Position numbers and translations under genes: made by a program. A stretch of 64,000 nucleotides of DNA, taken from NCBI GenBank assembly GCA_012719855.1, contig JAAXZN010000026.1, positions 1 to 64,000 of the forward strand, written 5' to 3'. Below are positions 48,485 through 58,481 of this stretch, piece by piece. The notes beneath the pieces were generated by a model. It was not told the DNA's origin and did no database searches. It worked only from the letters and a program-made list of their open reading frames with translations. This DNA is from Serratia liquefaciens (GTDB lineage: Bacteria > Pseudomonadota > Gammaproteobacteria > Enterobacterales > Enterobacteriaceae). The first letter of the stretch is position 1; each line of letters starts with the position of its first letter.

Positions 48485-48757
48485 TTACTGCGGTTTCAGC
48501 TTGGCAAGAGGTTCAGCCATAAACTGCTGTTTCAGCTCTTGCTTGCTCTTCATCACAATCTGGCCGTCGGTGCCGATGCTCATATGTTGCGGATCGGCAT
48601 TGTGCAACGACTGCCATAACATGACCGCCTGCAGGCTGTTTTCTTTCTGTTCCGGAGTCAGCGCTACGCCGTCCGGCCATTTGCCCAGCTCAACGGCCAA
48701 TACCAGCCGTTGATAGATTTCCGGCGTCATGGCGGCAATCAGGTCTTTCACATCCAT
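48485..48757 (-). CDS. yeaC: DUF1315 family protein YeaC
   Basis: A 90-residue soluble protein of unknown function matching E. coli YeaC: MDVKDLIAAMTPEIYQRLVL, GKWPDGVALTPEQKE and AVMLWQ are characteristic. Located next to msrB (78 bases away, same strand), a conserved pairing across enterobacteria, so co-transcription is likely. Confidence 0.9.
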   Translation of the reverse strand: MDVKDLIAAMTPEIYQRLVLAVELGKWPDGVALTPEQKENSLQAVMLWQSLHNADPQHMSIGTDGQIVMKSKQELKQQFMAEPLAKLKPQ

Positions 48758-48822
48758 CAGGGCCTTTCCTCACTCGTGCAAGAATAATTAGCTGAATCGT
48801 TTTTTCTAACTCAATGTCGGAT

Positions 48823-49236
48823 TTAGCCGGCGGTTTTCTCACCGTTCTCACCGTCGGTAAAACTGAGCGACGCCGAGTTAACGCAAAAACGCTCGCCGGT
48901 CGGCTGCGGACCGTCGGGGAAGACGTGGCCCAAATGCGCGTCGCAGTGGCCACAGCGGATCTCGATGCGATGCATATTATGTGAATTATCATCAAGATAA
49001 CGAATAGCACCGTCGGATACCGGCTGATAGAAGCTCGGCCAGCCGCACCCGGAGTCATACTTGCTGTCGGAGTAGAACAGCGGGTGGTTGCAGCACAGGC
49101 AATGGTACACGCCCTCGCGTTTGTTGTGCAGCAATTTGCCGGAATACGGCGCCTCGGTACCACGTTCCTGAGTCACATAACGTTGGATTTCATTCAGTTC
49201 CGTGGCCGGATGGTCAGGGGTTGTCTCTTTAGCCAT
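48823..49236 (-). CDS. msrB: Peptide methionine-R-sulfoxide reductase MsrB
   Basis: A 137-residue repair enzyme reducing methionine R-sulfoxide in proteins. Structural zinc is held by CLCC and CGHC pairs; the catalytic Cys is in [19 protein letters not shown] and [17 protein letters not shown] are conserved. The start is Met at 49236 (E. coli length); 19 upstream codons are rejected. Divergent from gapA. Confidence 0.96.
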   Translation of the reverse strand: MAKETTPDHPATELNEIQRYVTQERGTEAPYSGKLLHNKREGVYHCLCCNHPLFYSDSKYDSGCGWPSFYQPVSDGAIRYLDDNSHNMHRIEIRCGHCDAHLGHVFPDGPQPTGERFCVNSASLSFTDGENGEKTAG

Positions 49237-49360
49237 TTGTGCGATTCTCTGAATGTGGATAATGTCAACGAAAACAATGAGTAATAATAACAAAAAATTA
49301 ACAACACTGCAGCGCTTTTTGGCCTAAACTGTAGCCCATAAAGGTCACGTCGCGGCAATA

Positions 49361-49376
49361 TGTGATACCGATCACA
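49361..49376. promoter_or_regulatory. CRP site upstream of gapA
   Basis: TGTGATACCGATCACA: perfect TGTGA-N6-TCACA, the core CRP palindrome, 209 bases before gapA and 125 bases before the msrB start. CRP control of gapA is known in E. coli. It could serve both divergent genes. Confidence 0.7.
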
Positions 49377-49572
49377 TATCTTATATGGACTGACTTTATA
49401 CTTGGCGGTTTGACCCCATATTACGGATGAGGCCGAACGCAAACGGAACGTGCAATAAGCGCTCAAACCAGGCTGCGAGGTTTGATTTGCAGCAAGTATT
49501 GACACGATTCCGCTTGACGCTTGGTAAGGTTTTTGTAATTTTACAGGCAACCTTTTATTCACTAACAAATAG

Positions 49573-50580
<1,008 letters not shown>

Positions 50581-50605
50581 TGGATTGATGCCAAGCTGAT
50601 GATGA

Positions 50606-50633
50606 GGGCGACATTTTTGTCGCCCTTTTTTTG
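50606..50633 (+). terminator. Terminator of gapA
   Basis: GGGCGACA, TTTT, TGTCGCCC and a T7 tail, 25 bases after the stop codon and ahead of yeaD. Confidence 0.93.
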
Positions 50634-50660
50634 TTTCTACGGCGAACAAAAGGCCAACCG

Positions 50661-51536
50661 ATGAACGAAAAAATTTTCACCCTACCCGTTACTCAGCAAA
50701 TTTCTCCTTATATCAGCCAACGTCAGCTCGAAGAACTGCCTGTGGTGGTGGTTTCCCACCCGAAAGTACGCGCGGCTATCACACTGCAGGGCGCACATCT
50801 GCTGGCCTGGCAACCCAGCGGTGAAAAGCCGGTCATTTGGCTGAGCAACAACACGCCGTTTAAAAAAGGCAATGCTATCCGCGGCGGCGTCCCTATTTGC
50901 TGGCCCTGGTTTGGTCCGGTGGCAAAACCGTCGCACGGTTTCGCCCGCAATCAACCCTGGAGCCTGACGGCGCATGATGAAGATGATAACGGCGTCATTC
51001 TGACCTTCACGCTGAAAGACAATGAGCAAACCCGTAGCCTGTGGCCACACGCCTTTACGCTGATTGCCCGCTTCAAGCTAGGCGAAGAGTGCGAGATAGA
51101 GCTGGAGTCCCACGGTGATTATCAGGCCACTGCGGCGCTGCATAGCTACTTCCAGATTGGGGACATTGAACAGGTTAAGGTCGCCGGGCTCGGCGTGCCT
51201 TATATCGATAAAGTCGCTGGGGGCGCCGAAGCCAAACAGACGGGTGACGTGACTTTCGTCGGCCAGACCGATCGGGTTTATACCCAGCCGGAGGCCTTTA
51301 GCCTGATCAAAGACGCAGCGCTTCAACGCACCATTGAGGTTCATCACCACCATATGAGTGATGTAATTGCCTGGAACCCTGGCGTAGAGCTTTCTTGCAG
51401 CATGGCGGACATGCCTAACGACGGCTATAAAACCATGGTTTGCGTGGAAACCGGCCGCGTCAGCAAACCGCTGATCGCAGCAGGGGAACAACCGGCACGG
51501 CTGGCAGTGACCTTCCGCACCCGCAAGAACGGATGA
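50661..51536 (+). CDS. yeaD: Glucose-6-phosphate 1-epimerase-like protein YeaD
   Basis: A 291-residue aldose-1-epimerase-superfamily protein; yeast and enterobacterial homologues interconvert alpha and beta glucose 6-phosphate. Conserved: LQGAHLLAWQPSGEKPVIWL, IRGGVPICWPWFG, HGFARNQPW and, near the C terminus, VVCVETG-like MVCVETGR. The catalytic His and Glu are within these blocks. Start ATG 50661 matches E. coli. It is downstream of gapA past its terminator, as in E. coli. Confidence 0.92.
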   Translation: MNEKIFTLPVTQQISPYISQRQLEELPVVVVSHPKVRAAITLQGAHLLAWQPSGEKPVIWLSNNTPFKKGNAIRGGVPICWPWFGPVAKPSHGFARNQPWSLTAHDEDDNGVILTFTLKDNEQTRSLWPHAFTLIARFKLGEECEIELESHGDYQATAALHSYFQIGDIEQVKVAGLGVPYIDKVAGGAEAKQTGDVTFVGQTDRVYTQPEAFSLIKDAALQRTIEVHHHHMSDVIAWNPGVELSCSMADMPNDGYKTMVCVETGRVSKPLIAAGEQPARLAVTFRTRKNG

Positions 51537-51590
51537 TAGCATCAGGGCGGTGGAAACTGCCGCCCTACGTTATCGCACTACAGATGTGCA

Positions 51591-51612
51591 AAAGGGGCGC
51601 TAGCGCCCCTTT
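51591..51612. terminator. Bidirectional terminator between yeaD and mipA
   Basis: Perfect 22-base palindrome: AAAGGGGCGC on the left, TAGCGCCCCTTT on the right. It has A-rich left and T-rich right flanks and lies between convergent genes. Confidence 0.85.
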
Positions 51613-51649
51613 ATGATGCCTTCATTGCACCATTTTCGTGCATTCGCTT

Positions 51650-52414
51650 TTAGAAGCTGTAGCTCACACCCGTCATCAACAACCCGGTGTAAGATTTATC
51701 CACCATCGGGCTGTCTTTCACTTCATCAGACAGTTTGATATAACGGCCTACAAAGAAGGCATTCCAGTCTTTGTTGATCTGGTAGTTGGCGCTCAACTCA
51801 GCGTAAGGTGCCCAGCTGTCGCTTGGCGTGTAGCTGTCCAGACCGCTGCGGCGAGATTCGTTATCGTTCACGCCGAAGTAGTATTTATTCTGGTTTTTGC
51901 TGCTCCACATCACACCTACGCCAGGGACCAGGGTGAAGGCATCCAGCTCAAATTTGTACAGGTAGGCAACGTCACCGACCATACCGTTGCTGTAATTGAG
52001 CGTATCGCCGGTAAAGGTGGTGCGCAGGCTGCCCCACTCGGCGTTATGCGTATAAGCCAGACCGGCCATCAGCGTGCCACGGCGCTTGTTCAACTTCTTC
52101 ATGCGGTCGTCGTCGCTGTCACCCGGACGGTAGCCCAACGGTGAGTAGTAACCCATCAGACTCAGTTGGTTTTCCTGATCTTTCCACAGGTAATAACCGG
52201 CGGTCAGGGTACGGAAGTAGAAGTCATCCCCTTCATAGTTGATGACGGGTACCGGATATACGCGGTCCTGATAGCCACGATACGGATCCGGGCTAACCAG
52301 CGCGGAAGCACCGAGTGACCAGGTTCCAGCCTGAGCACTTTGCGCACAAACCATTGCGGAAGCGATAATTGCTAGCGTTTTGAGTTGAAAAATCTTCACT
52401 GGTTCTTTTTCCAT
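51650..52414 (-). CDS. mipA: MltA-interacting protein MipA
   Basis: A 254-residue outer-membrane beta-barrel protein of the MipA/OmpV family, which scaffolds MltA and PBP1B in peptidoglycan synthesis. Signal peptide: KIFQLKTLAIIASAMVCAQ ending SAQA before GTWSLG. Conserved YPVPVINYEGDDFYFR, SGDTLDNSNG-like TGDTLNYSNG, and a C-terminal Phe for Bam insertion. The start may be ATG 52414 or the GTG at 52399 directly before the signal peptide, which gives a more typical signal length. Confidence 0.92.
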   Translation of the reverse strand: MEKEPVKIFQLKTLAIIASAMVCAQSAQAGTWSLGASALVSPDPYRGYQDRVYPVPVINYEGDDFYFRTLTAGYYLWKDQENQLSLMGYYSPLGYRPGDSDDDRMKKLNKRRGTLMAGLAYTHNAEWGSLRTTFTGDTLNYSNGMVGDVAYLYKFELDAFTLVPGVGVMWSSKNQNKYYFGVNDNESRRSGLDSYTPSDSWAPYAELSANYQINKDWNAFFVGRYIKLSDEVKDSPMVDKSYTGLLMTGVSYSF

Positions 52415-52737
52415 AAATAACAGAGTTAATAGCCAGCTTAGTTTATGTGAAATTGTCGTTACACGCCTAATCTTTACAATAGAAAACAACCAAGATCGAA
52501 TAACTTAGAATAGAAATATGAATTAATCATGGCGGAACAGTGACGTTTTTTACCGCAGGCCGCGCCAGACAAGGCATTTGGCTATCCCTGTCATAACTGA
52601 GTCATTGATATGACTTAAAAAAAGCTTTTTACCACGCAGGAAATTTTCTGGTATGCAAACTAAGCTTAAATCAGAAGGTGAATGAATCCCGAGCCCAGTG
52701 GCAATACAGCGCAACTCGCGATAATAAGCGCACCAAG

Positions 52738-52754
52738 TTGGCATACGGGTTGCT
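52738..52754 (+). promoter_or_regulatory. Sigma-54 promoter of yeaG-yeaH
   Basis: TTGGCATACGGGTTGCT fits the sigma-54 consensus YTGGCACG-N4-TTGCW: GG and GC elements lie at the correct spacing with only the CG after TGGCA changed to TA. It predicts transcription start about 80 bases ahead of yeaG. In E. coli yeaGH is nitrogen-starvation induced through NtrC and sigma-54. Confidence 0.65.
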
Positions 52755-52844
52755 GTACTCAAGGATAACTTCTTCTTTCGGGGGCCAAAACACAATCATC
52801 AGCTCCCTTTAACCTGTGCTAATAACGAAAGGACGGGCATCGCC

Positions 52845-54779
52845 ATGAACATATTTGACCACTATCGCCAGCGCTACGAAGCTGCCAAGGACGAAGAGTT
52901 CACACTGCAGGAATTTCTTACCATCTGCCGGCAAGATCGCAGTGCATATGCCAATGCGGCAGAACGTCTACTCATGGCTATCGGTGAACCAGTTATGGTG
53001 GATACCGCGCTTGAGTCGCGTATGTCTCGCCTGTTCTCCAACCGCGTGATCGCACGCTATCCGGCATTCGAAGAGTTCTACGGTATGGAAGAAGCTATCG
53101 AACAGATAGTCTCTTACCTGAAACATGCCGCTCAGGGCCTCGAAGAGAAGAAACAAATCCTTTATCTGCTGGGCCCCGTCGGCGGCGGTAAATCATCGCT
53201 GGCAGAACGCCTGAAAGCGCTGATGCAACGCGTGCCCATTTATACCCTGAGCGCCAACGGCGAACGCAGCCCGGTAAACGACCACCCACTGTGCCTGTTC
53301 AATCCGCAGGAAGATGCCACTATTCTGGAAAAAGAATATAACATCCCGAATCGTTACCTCGGCACCATCATGTCCCCGTGGGCGGCAAAACGCCTGCATG
53401 AATTTGGCGGCGACATCACCAAATTCAAAGTGGTCAAGGTGCGCCCTTCCATCCTGGAACAGATAGCCATCGCCAAAACGGAACCGGGTGACGAAAACAA
53501 CCAGGATATCTCCGCGCTGGTCGGCAAAGTCGATATTCGCAAACTGGAAAACCACGCGCAAAACGATCCGGATGCCTATGGTTATTCCGGCGCCCTGTGC
53601 CGTGCCAACCAGGGGATTATGGAATTCGTGGAGATGTTCAAAGCGCCGATCAAGGTGCTGCATCCTCTGCTGACCGCTACCCAGGAAGGGAACTACAACG
53701 GTACCGAAGGGATCTCCGCCCTGCCGTTCAGCGGCATTATTCTGGCGCACTCCAACGAATCCGAATGGGTGACCTTCCGTAACAACAAAAACAACGAGGC
53801 CTTCCTCGACCGCGTTTACATCGTCAAGGTGCCTTACTGCCTGCGAGTTTCGGAAGAGATCAAAATCTACGACAAACTCCTGGATCACAGCGAACTGACC
53901 CATGCGCCGTGCGCCCCTGGCACGCTGGAAACCTTAGCGCGCTTTACCGTACTCTCACGCATGAAAGAGCCGGAAAACTCAAGCATCTACTCCAAGATGC
54001 GCGTCTATGACGGCGAAAGCCTGAAGGATACCGATCCGAAAGCCAAGTCGTACCAGGAATACCGCGACTACGCCGGGGTCGATGAAGGCATGAACGGCCT
54101 GTCCACCCGTTTCGCATTTAAAATTCTGTCGCGGGTGTTCAACTTTGATCACGCTGAGGTCGCCGCTAACCCGGTTCACCTGTTCTACGTGCTGGAACAG
54201 CAGATCGAACGTGAGCAATTCCCGCAAGATCTGGCAGAGAAATACCTGGAGCACCTGAAAGGCTACCTGATCCCGAAATACGCCGAGTTTATCGGCAAAG
54301 AGATCCAGACGGCCTACCTGGAATCTTATTCGGAATACGGTCAAAACATTTTTGACCGCTACGTGACCTATGCAGACTTCTGGATCCAGGATCAAGAGTA
54401 CCGTGATCCGGATACCGGTCAGCTGTTCGATCGCGAGTCGCTGAACGCCGAACTGGAGAAAATCGAGAAACCGGCCGGCATCAGTAACCCGAAAGATTTC
54501 CGCAACGAAATAGTCAACTTCGTGCTGCGCGCCCGTGCTAACAATAGTGGCCGTAACCCTAACTGGACCAGCTATGAGAAGCTGCGTACCGTGATCGAGA
54601 AGAAAATGTTCTCGAACACCGAAGAGTTACTGCCGGTGATTTCCTTTAACGCAAAAACCTCAACGGACGAGCAGAAAAAACACGACGACTTCGTCGATCG
54701 CATGATGGAGAAAGGCTACACCCGCAAACAGGTTCGTCTGCTGTGTGAATGGTATCTGCGGGTCAGAAAGTCTTCGTAA
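52845..54779 (+). CDS. yeaG: PrkA-family AAA+/serine kinase YeaG
   Basis: A 644-residue protein, identical in length to E. coli YeaG. The N-terminal PrkA AAA domain carries Walker A GPVGGGKSSLAER near residue 112, followed by Walker B-like and sensor regions. The C-terminal PrkA domain resembles a protein kinase, and homologues have kinase or protease activity toward regulatory targets. E. coli YeaG acts under nitrogen and sustained starvation. Coupled with yeaH 64 bases downstream. Confidence 0.96.
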   Translation: MNIFDHYRQRYEAAKDEEFTLQEFLTICRQDRSAYANAAERLLMAIGEPVMVDTALESRMSRLFSNRVIARYPAFEEFYGMEEAIEQIVSYLKHAAQGLEEKKQILYLLGPVGGGKSSLAERLKALMQRVPIYTLSANGERSPVNDHPLCLFNPQEDATILEKEYNIPNRYLGTIMSPWAAKRLHEFGGDITKFKVVKVRPSILEQIAIAKTEPGDENNQDISALVGKVDIRKLENHAQNDPDAYGYSGALCRANQGIMEFVEMFKAPIKVLHPLLTATQEGNYNGTEGISALPFSGIILAHSNESEWVTFRNNKNNEAFLDRVYIVKVPYCLRVSEEIKIYDKLLDHSELTHAPCAPGTLETLARFTVLSRMKEPENSSIYSKMRVYDGESLKDTDPKAKSYQEYRDYAGVDEGMNGLSTRFAFKILSRVFNFDHAEVAANPVHLFYVLEQQIEREQFPQDLAEKYLEHLKGYLIPKYAEFIGKEIQTAYLESYSEYGQNIFDRYVTYADFWIQDQEYRDPDTGQLFDRESLNAELEKIEKPAGISNPKDFRNEIVNFVLRARANNSGRNPNWTSYEKLRTVIEKKMFSNTEELLPVISFNAKTSTDEQKKHDDFVDRMMEKGYTRKQVRLLCEWYLRVRKSS

Positions 54780-54843
54780 CGTCTAATGAGAATTAGCGTC
54801 ATGGAGATGGCGTAGAAAGTTGGCAACGTCGTTTGGGGGAAGT

Positions 54844-56112
54844 ATGGCCTATTTCATTGACCGACGGCTTAACGGCAAAAACAAGAGCACGGTTAACCGT
54901 CAGCGCTTCTTGCGCCGCTACAAGTCGCAAATCAAACAGTCGATTGCCGAAGCCATCAACAAGCGTTCGGTCACCGACGTAGACAGTGGGGAGTCTGTCT
55001 CGATCCCCGCTGGCGACATCAACGAACCAATGTTTCATCAGGGTCGCGGTGGCACACGCCACCGCGTTCATCCGGGTAATGACCACTTTGTGCAAAATGA
55101 CCGCGTCGAACGCCCTCAGGGCGGCGGCGGCGGTGGCAGCGGTCAGGGAAATGCCAGCCAGGATGGTGAAGGCGAAGACGAGTTTGTTTTCCAGATATCC
55201 AAGGACGAATACCTCGACCTGCTGTTTGAAGATCTGGCGCTGCCGAACCTGAAAAAGAATCAGTATAAGCAGCTCACCGAATACAAAACCCATCGGGCCG
55301 GTTACACCGCCAACGGCGTACCGGCCAATATCAGCGTGGTGCGTTCGTTGCAAAACTCGCTGGCGCGCCGCACTGCCATGACCGCAGGAAAACGTCGCGC
55401 TTTGCATGAGTTGGAAGACGAACTCACCCAGATGGAAAACACCGAACCTGTGCAGTTGCTGGAAGAAGAACGGCTGCGCAAGGAAATAGCCGAACTGAGA
55501 AAGAAAATCGAAAGCGTGCCGTTTATCGACACCTTTGATTTACGCTATAAGAACTATGAGCGCCGACCGGAGCCCTCCAGCCAGGCGGTGATGTTCTGCC
55601 TGATGGACGTTTCCGGCTCCATGGACCAGGCCACCAAGGACATGGCCAAGCGTTTCTATATTCTGCTCTATCTGTTCCTGAGCCGAACCTATAAAAACGT
55701 CGAGGTGGTGTATATTCGCCACCATACCCAGGCGAAGGAAGTGGATGAGCAGGAGTTCTTCTACTCGCAGGAGACTGGCGGCACCATAGTGTCCAGCGCG
55801 CTGAAACTGATGAATGAAGTGATTGAGGAACGTTACGATCCGGCGCAATGGAACATCTACGCCGCGCAAGCGTCGGATGGTGACAACTGGGCCGATGACT
55901 CGCCGCTGTGTCACGAACTGCTGGCGAAAAAGCTGCTGCCAATGGTTCGCTACTACAGCTACATTGAAATCACCCGCCGTGCCCACCAGACACTGTGGCG
56001 CGAATACGAGGACCTGCAGGCAAAATTCGAAAACTTTGCCATGCAGCATATCCGCGAACCGGACGATATTTACCCGGTATTCCGCGAGCTTTTCCATAAG
56101 CAGACCGTTTAG
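54844..56112 (+). CDS. yeaH: YeaH family von Willebrand A-like protein
   Basis: A 422-residue DUF444 protein with a MIDAS-like metal site, [15 protein letters not shown] (DxSxS), in a vWA-type domain near residue 255, and a glycine-rich linker ([16 protein letters not shown]) after residue 90. It is always paired with YeaG and possibly its substrate or regulator. The true start at 54844 follows GGGGGAAG; the longer frame to 54820 is rejected. It is the last gene of the operon. Confidence 0.95.
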   Translation: MAYFIDRRLNGKNKSTVNRQRFLRRYKSQIKQSIAEAINKRSVTDVDSGESVSIPAGDINEPMFHQGRGGTRHRVHPGNDHFVQNDRVERPQGGGGGGSGQGNASQDGEGEDEFVFQISKDEYLDLLFEDLALPNLKKNQYKQLTEYKTHRAGYTANGVPANISVVRSLQNSLARRTAMTAGKRRALHELEDELTQMENTEPVQLLEEERLRKEIAELRKKIESVPFIDTFDLRYKNYERRPEPSSQAVMFCLMDVSGSMDQATKDMAKRFYILLYLFLSRTYKNVEVVYIRHHTQAKEVDEQEFFYSQETGGTIVSSALKLMNEVIEERYDPAQWNIYAAQASDGDNWADDSPLCHELLAKKLLPMVRYYSYIEITRRAHQTLWREYEDLQAKFENFAMQHIREPDDIYPVFRELFHKQTV

Positions 56113-56124
56113 ACCCTATCAAAT

Positions 56125-56160
56125 CAGCCGGTTAACCCTGTGTTCGCCGGCTGTTTATTT
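56125..56160 (+). terminator. Terminator of yeaH
   Basis: CAGCCGG / CCGGCTG with a 15-base loop and TTTATTTT tail, 13 bases after the stop codon. Confidence 0.6.
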
Positions 56161-56613
56161 TACCGGGAAAAAGAAAACCACTTCCGGATCCTGCTCATCA
56201 AGGTTATCAATACGGCCACTCTCAATAAATCCGGCCTTCAACAGTAGCTTTATCATGGGTAAATTCGAACGATTGGTTGAGGTGAAAAGTTTCGGACGCA
56301 TACAGATCTTTTTAAAATATTCGATAAATTTTAACCCCACATTTTTACGCCTCATCAAGTTGACAACCATAAGAATTTCTATAAATCCACTGTCGTAAAA
56401 GTGATAGTGTAATACGCCGTAAGCCACGACTACGCCCTCGATTTCAGCGACGTGACAGACGCCAGCCTCGCACCACTCGCCGATCTGAGCATAGCGACGC
56501 GGATCCTGTGATGCCAAGGTATCAAGGTCAATCAATAGGTTAGCATCCGTTACTGTTGCCAGGCGAAAAATCAATTTCGGCTCCCCGTTATTTTTGTGGT
56601 TAACGCACATCAT
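56155..56613 (-). CDS. GNAT family acetyltransferase
   Basis: A protein of up to 152 residues with GNAT-fold features: FRLATVTDANLLIDLDTLA at the start, a central strand VVVAYGVLHYHFYDSGFIEIL, the acyl-CoA-binding loop RRKNVGLKFIEYFKK, and FTSTNRSNLPMIKLLLKAGF, the usual NxxA/MxxxxLGF-like end. The substrate is unknown. The start is uncertain: TTG at 56574 has GGGGAG at ideal distance and would begin MIFRLAT, whereas the first ATG (56613) has no clear ribosome site. Probably accessory in this genus. Confidence 0.72.
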   Translation of the reverse strand: MMCVNHKNNGEPKLIFRLATVTDANLLIDLDTLASQDPRRYAQIGEWCEAGVCHVAEIEGVVVAYGVLHYHFYDSGFIEILMVVNLMRRKNVGLKFIEYFKKICMRPKLFTSTNRSNLPMIKLLLKAGFIESGRIDNLDEQDPEVVFFFPVK

Positions 56614-56709
56614 TCGCTGAGGTAATTCCTAATTACGTTTTTACCCATTGCGCCAATTAGGAATATTCCTATTTAATGAATGGCCAAATTGCCATCTCAG
56701 GTGAATGCT

Positions 56710-56829
56710 ATGGAATTACTTCCCTTTGCAATCATCGTCGTTTTGATCGCAGTTGTCGTATTTTCCTTTGTCATGTATTTACGACAAAGAAGAGTAAGTA
56801 CTTTCAACGCCAAGCGGAAACGACGTTAG
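56710..56829 (+). CDS. 39-residue single-TM small protein
   Basis: A small ORF with AGGTGA five bases before ATG, so well placed for translation. It encodes MELLPFAIIVVLIAVVVFSF, then VMYLRQRRV and a basic tail ending NAKRKRR. One membrane helix (about residues 5-24) with a strongly positive cytoplasmic tail fits a small inner-membrane regulatory protein. I do not recognise a named family. It is isolated between the GNAT gene and the PfpI-like gene. Confidence 0.55.
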   Translation: MELLPFAIIVVLIAVVVFSFVMYLRQRRVSTFNAKRKRR

Positions 56830-57061
56830 GACGCCTCTCCACAAGGAAGTGGTTAACAGCACCACTCCGCCTCATTCTTTTCAACGTCCTTGCCGGTTTT
56901 CCATCGCACGCGCGCATCATACTTTTCTGAGGATATTCTGATACCTGCACCATTACGGATTTTCTGCTTGTCGCTGAAATTCAGGTGCGTTACTGTCGCC
57001 ATCTGGAGACACACACCATCACATAACCAGAACAACATCCAGTTTGTCGCTATCATCCCTT

Positions 57062-57088
57062 AATCCCGCCGCTGTGCGGGATTTTTTT
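57062..57088 (+). terminator. Orphan rho-independent terminator
   Basis: AATCCCGC, CGCTGT, GCGGGATT with a T7 tail. The nearest plus-strand gene is the 39-residue ORF 230 bases upstream; the intervening DNA has no clear gene, so the signal may end that transcript or a small RNA. Confidence 0.8.
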
Positions 57089-57228
57089 ATGCTGCACAGC
57101 GGCGCTCAACATAATGAGGGCCCGATATCCCTGCTGCCAGAAACTGACAGTGGCTGCCATTACACTCACCATGCACGCAGGACGAAACCTTCCTGCCCTT
57201 TATCAGCCACACAAGGAAATCGCCGCCA

Positions 57229-57822
57229 ATGACGCGTATTGTGACCATTCTTACCGATAATTTCTCTGATTGGGAAACTGCCCTGATCAACTCCACTTGC
57301 CGCGGCTATTATGGTTTCGAGACTCGTTTTGCCTCCCCCAATGGCGTCCCTGTCATTTCCTCCGGCGGCATGCACGTGACCCCCAATATGGCGATCGAAG
57401 CTATCCAATTGAGCGAGGTAGATCTGTTGATCCTATGCGGAGGCACGGTATGGCGAACCGATCAGGCCCCGGATATCGCTGGCATGGTAGCGGAGGCCCA
57501 CAGCAAAAATATCATCGTCGCCGGCATTTGCGATGGAACCCGCGTTTTGGCGCAGGCGGGCGTACTTGATCATCTTCGTCACACCTCCAATTCGGCTGAG
57601 AACTTATCGCAGCTTAACTATGGCGGAGCTGAATATTATCAGGATGTGCCCTACGCCGTAGCCGACCAGCGCGTTGTAACCGCGCCCGGCAGCGCACCGG
57701 TCAGTTTTATGGCGGAGATCCTGAACCTGTTGGGGGTTAGCGATGATAACCTTAAGGCCTACCTGGCCATGCACGCGGCTGAACACAGCAAACCGTTAGA
57801 GAGCACAGTTATCGGCTTTTAA
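57229..57822 (+). CDS. DJ-1/PfpI family protein
   Basis: A 197-residue class I glutamine amidotransferase-like protein. The nucleophile elbow is AGICDGTRVLA with Cys near residue 103; an upstream Glu and LLILCGGTVWRTDQAPDI match PfpI/YajL-like folds. Members include proteases, chaperones and glyoxalase-type deglycases, so activity cannot be assigned. It is convergent with the anti-sigma gene, with which its 3' end overlaps by four bases. Confidence 0.85.
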   Translation: MTRIVTILTDNFSDWETALINSTCRGYYGFETRFASPNGVPVISSGGMHVTPNMAIEAIQLSEVDLLILCGGTVWRTDQAPDIAGMVAEAHSKNIIVAGICDGTRVLAQAGVLDHLRHTSNSAENLSQLNYGGAEYYQDVPYAVADQRVVTAPGSAPVSFMAEILNLLGVSDDNLKAYLAMHAAEHSKPLESTVIGF

Positions 57823-58481
57823 CGCGATGCCAATTGGCCACTGTAGAGGACGGGCCCCGTAGGCTGTCCGGTTGGTGAACCACCTGCAGGTTCCAGACTG
57901 ATAGCGATAGTCATATCCGCTGCCCATTTTAGATTCCCCAACGAGACTCTGGTGAGGTGTTGTGCTGTAACCAGCCCCAGCGATAGCGGTTTTTCTCCGC
58001 TGGGGATAGCCCATAACTGCAGGCTGTTTACCGCCGCCACAGGTTTGAGGTTAACCGGCGTCAGTTGCAGATTCCGCGCCTCCCTATCCAGGCTCACTAT
58101 CCATTGTCCACTGCTGTTTGGGCTACCGTTAAGCACCGCCGTAGGGGTGAACCCCTGAGGCTGCTCAATAATACGTGGGATCAGTACCACTGCGAATAAG
58201 CAGGCCGCCAATGCCCAGACCAAAGAGTCCCAACGCCAGCGAGGCTGACGCGCCCTTGGCGGCAGGTTAAGCTGTATTTTTTTCCACACCCTGCCAGGAG
58301 GAGCTATCGGCGCCAGAGCATCATCCAAAGGGGCCAATAATCTCTGCCACTGGGCAACTTGTTCCGCCAACGCAGGCTCTCGGCGGATCCGCTGTTCCAG
58401 CCTGAATCTCGCCGGTCCCCGCAGGGTTCCCAGCGCATATTCCGCGGCCAAAGCTGAGTCGTACTCCCCCCTGTCTTTCAT
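57819..58481 (-). CDS. RskA-like transmembrane anti-sigma factor
   Basis: A 220-residue protein: an N-terminal anti-sigma domain (AAEYALGTLRGPARFRLEQR, about residues 10-35), a membrane helix (WDSLVWALAACLFAVVLIP, about residues 85-105), and a C-terminal periplasmic RskA domain with LQLTPVNLKPVAAVNSLQLW and IPSGEKPLSLGLV. It should hold the adjacent ECF sigma factor at the membrane until a signal releases it. Start 58481 overlaps the sigma stop codon (ATGA), giving coupled translation; a longer frame is rejected. Confidence 0.85.
   Translation of the reverse strand: MKDRGEYDSALAAEYALGTLRGPARFRLEQRIRREPALAEQVAQWQRLLAPLDDALAPIAPPGRVWKKIQLNLPPRARQPRWRWDSLVWALAACLFAVVLIPRIIEQPQGFTPTAVLNGSPNSSGQWIVSLDREARNLQLTPVNLKPVAAVNSLQLWAIPSGEKPLSLGLVTAQHLTRVSLGNLKWAADMTIAISLEPAGGSPTGQPTGPVLYSGQLASR

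Noticed and set aside
56853-57056. 67-codon minus-strand frame in the spacer before the PfpI-like gene
   Set aside because: No ribosome site at either Met, no recognisable family, and an unrelated terminator is on the other strand. A protein from the internal Met remains possible but unsupported.
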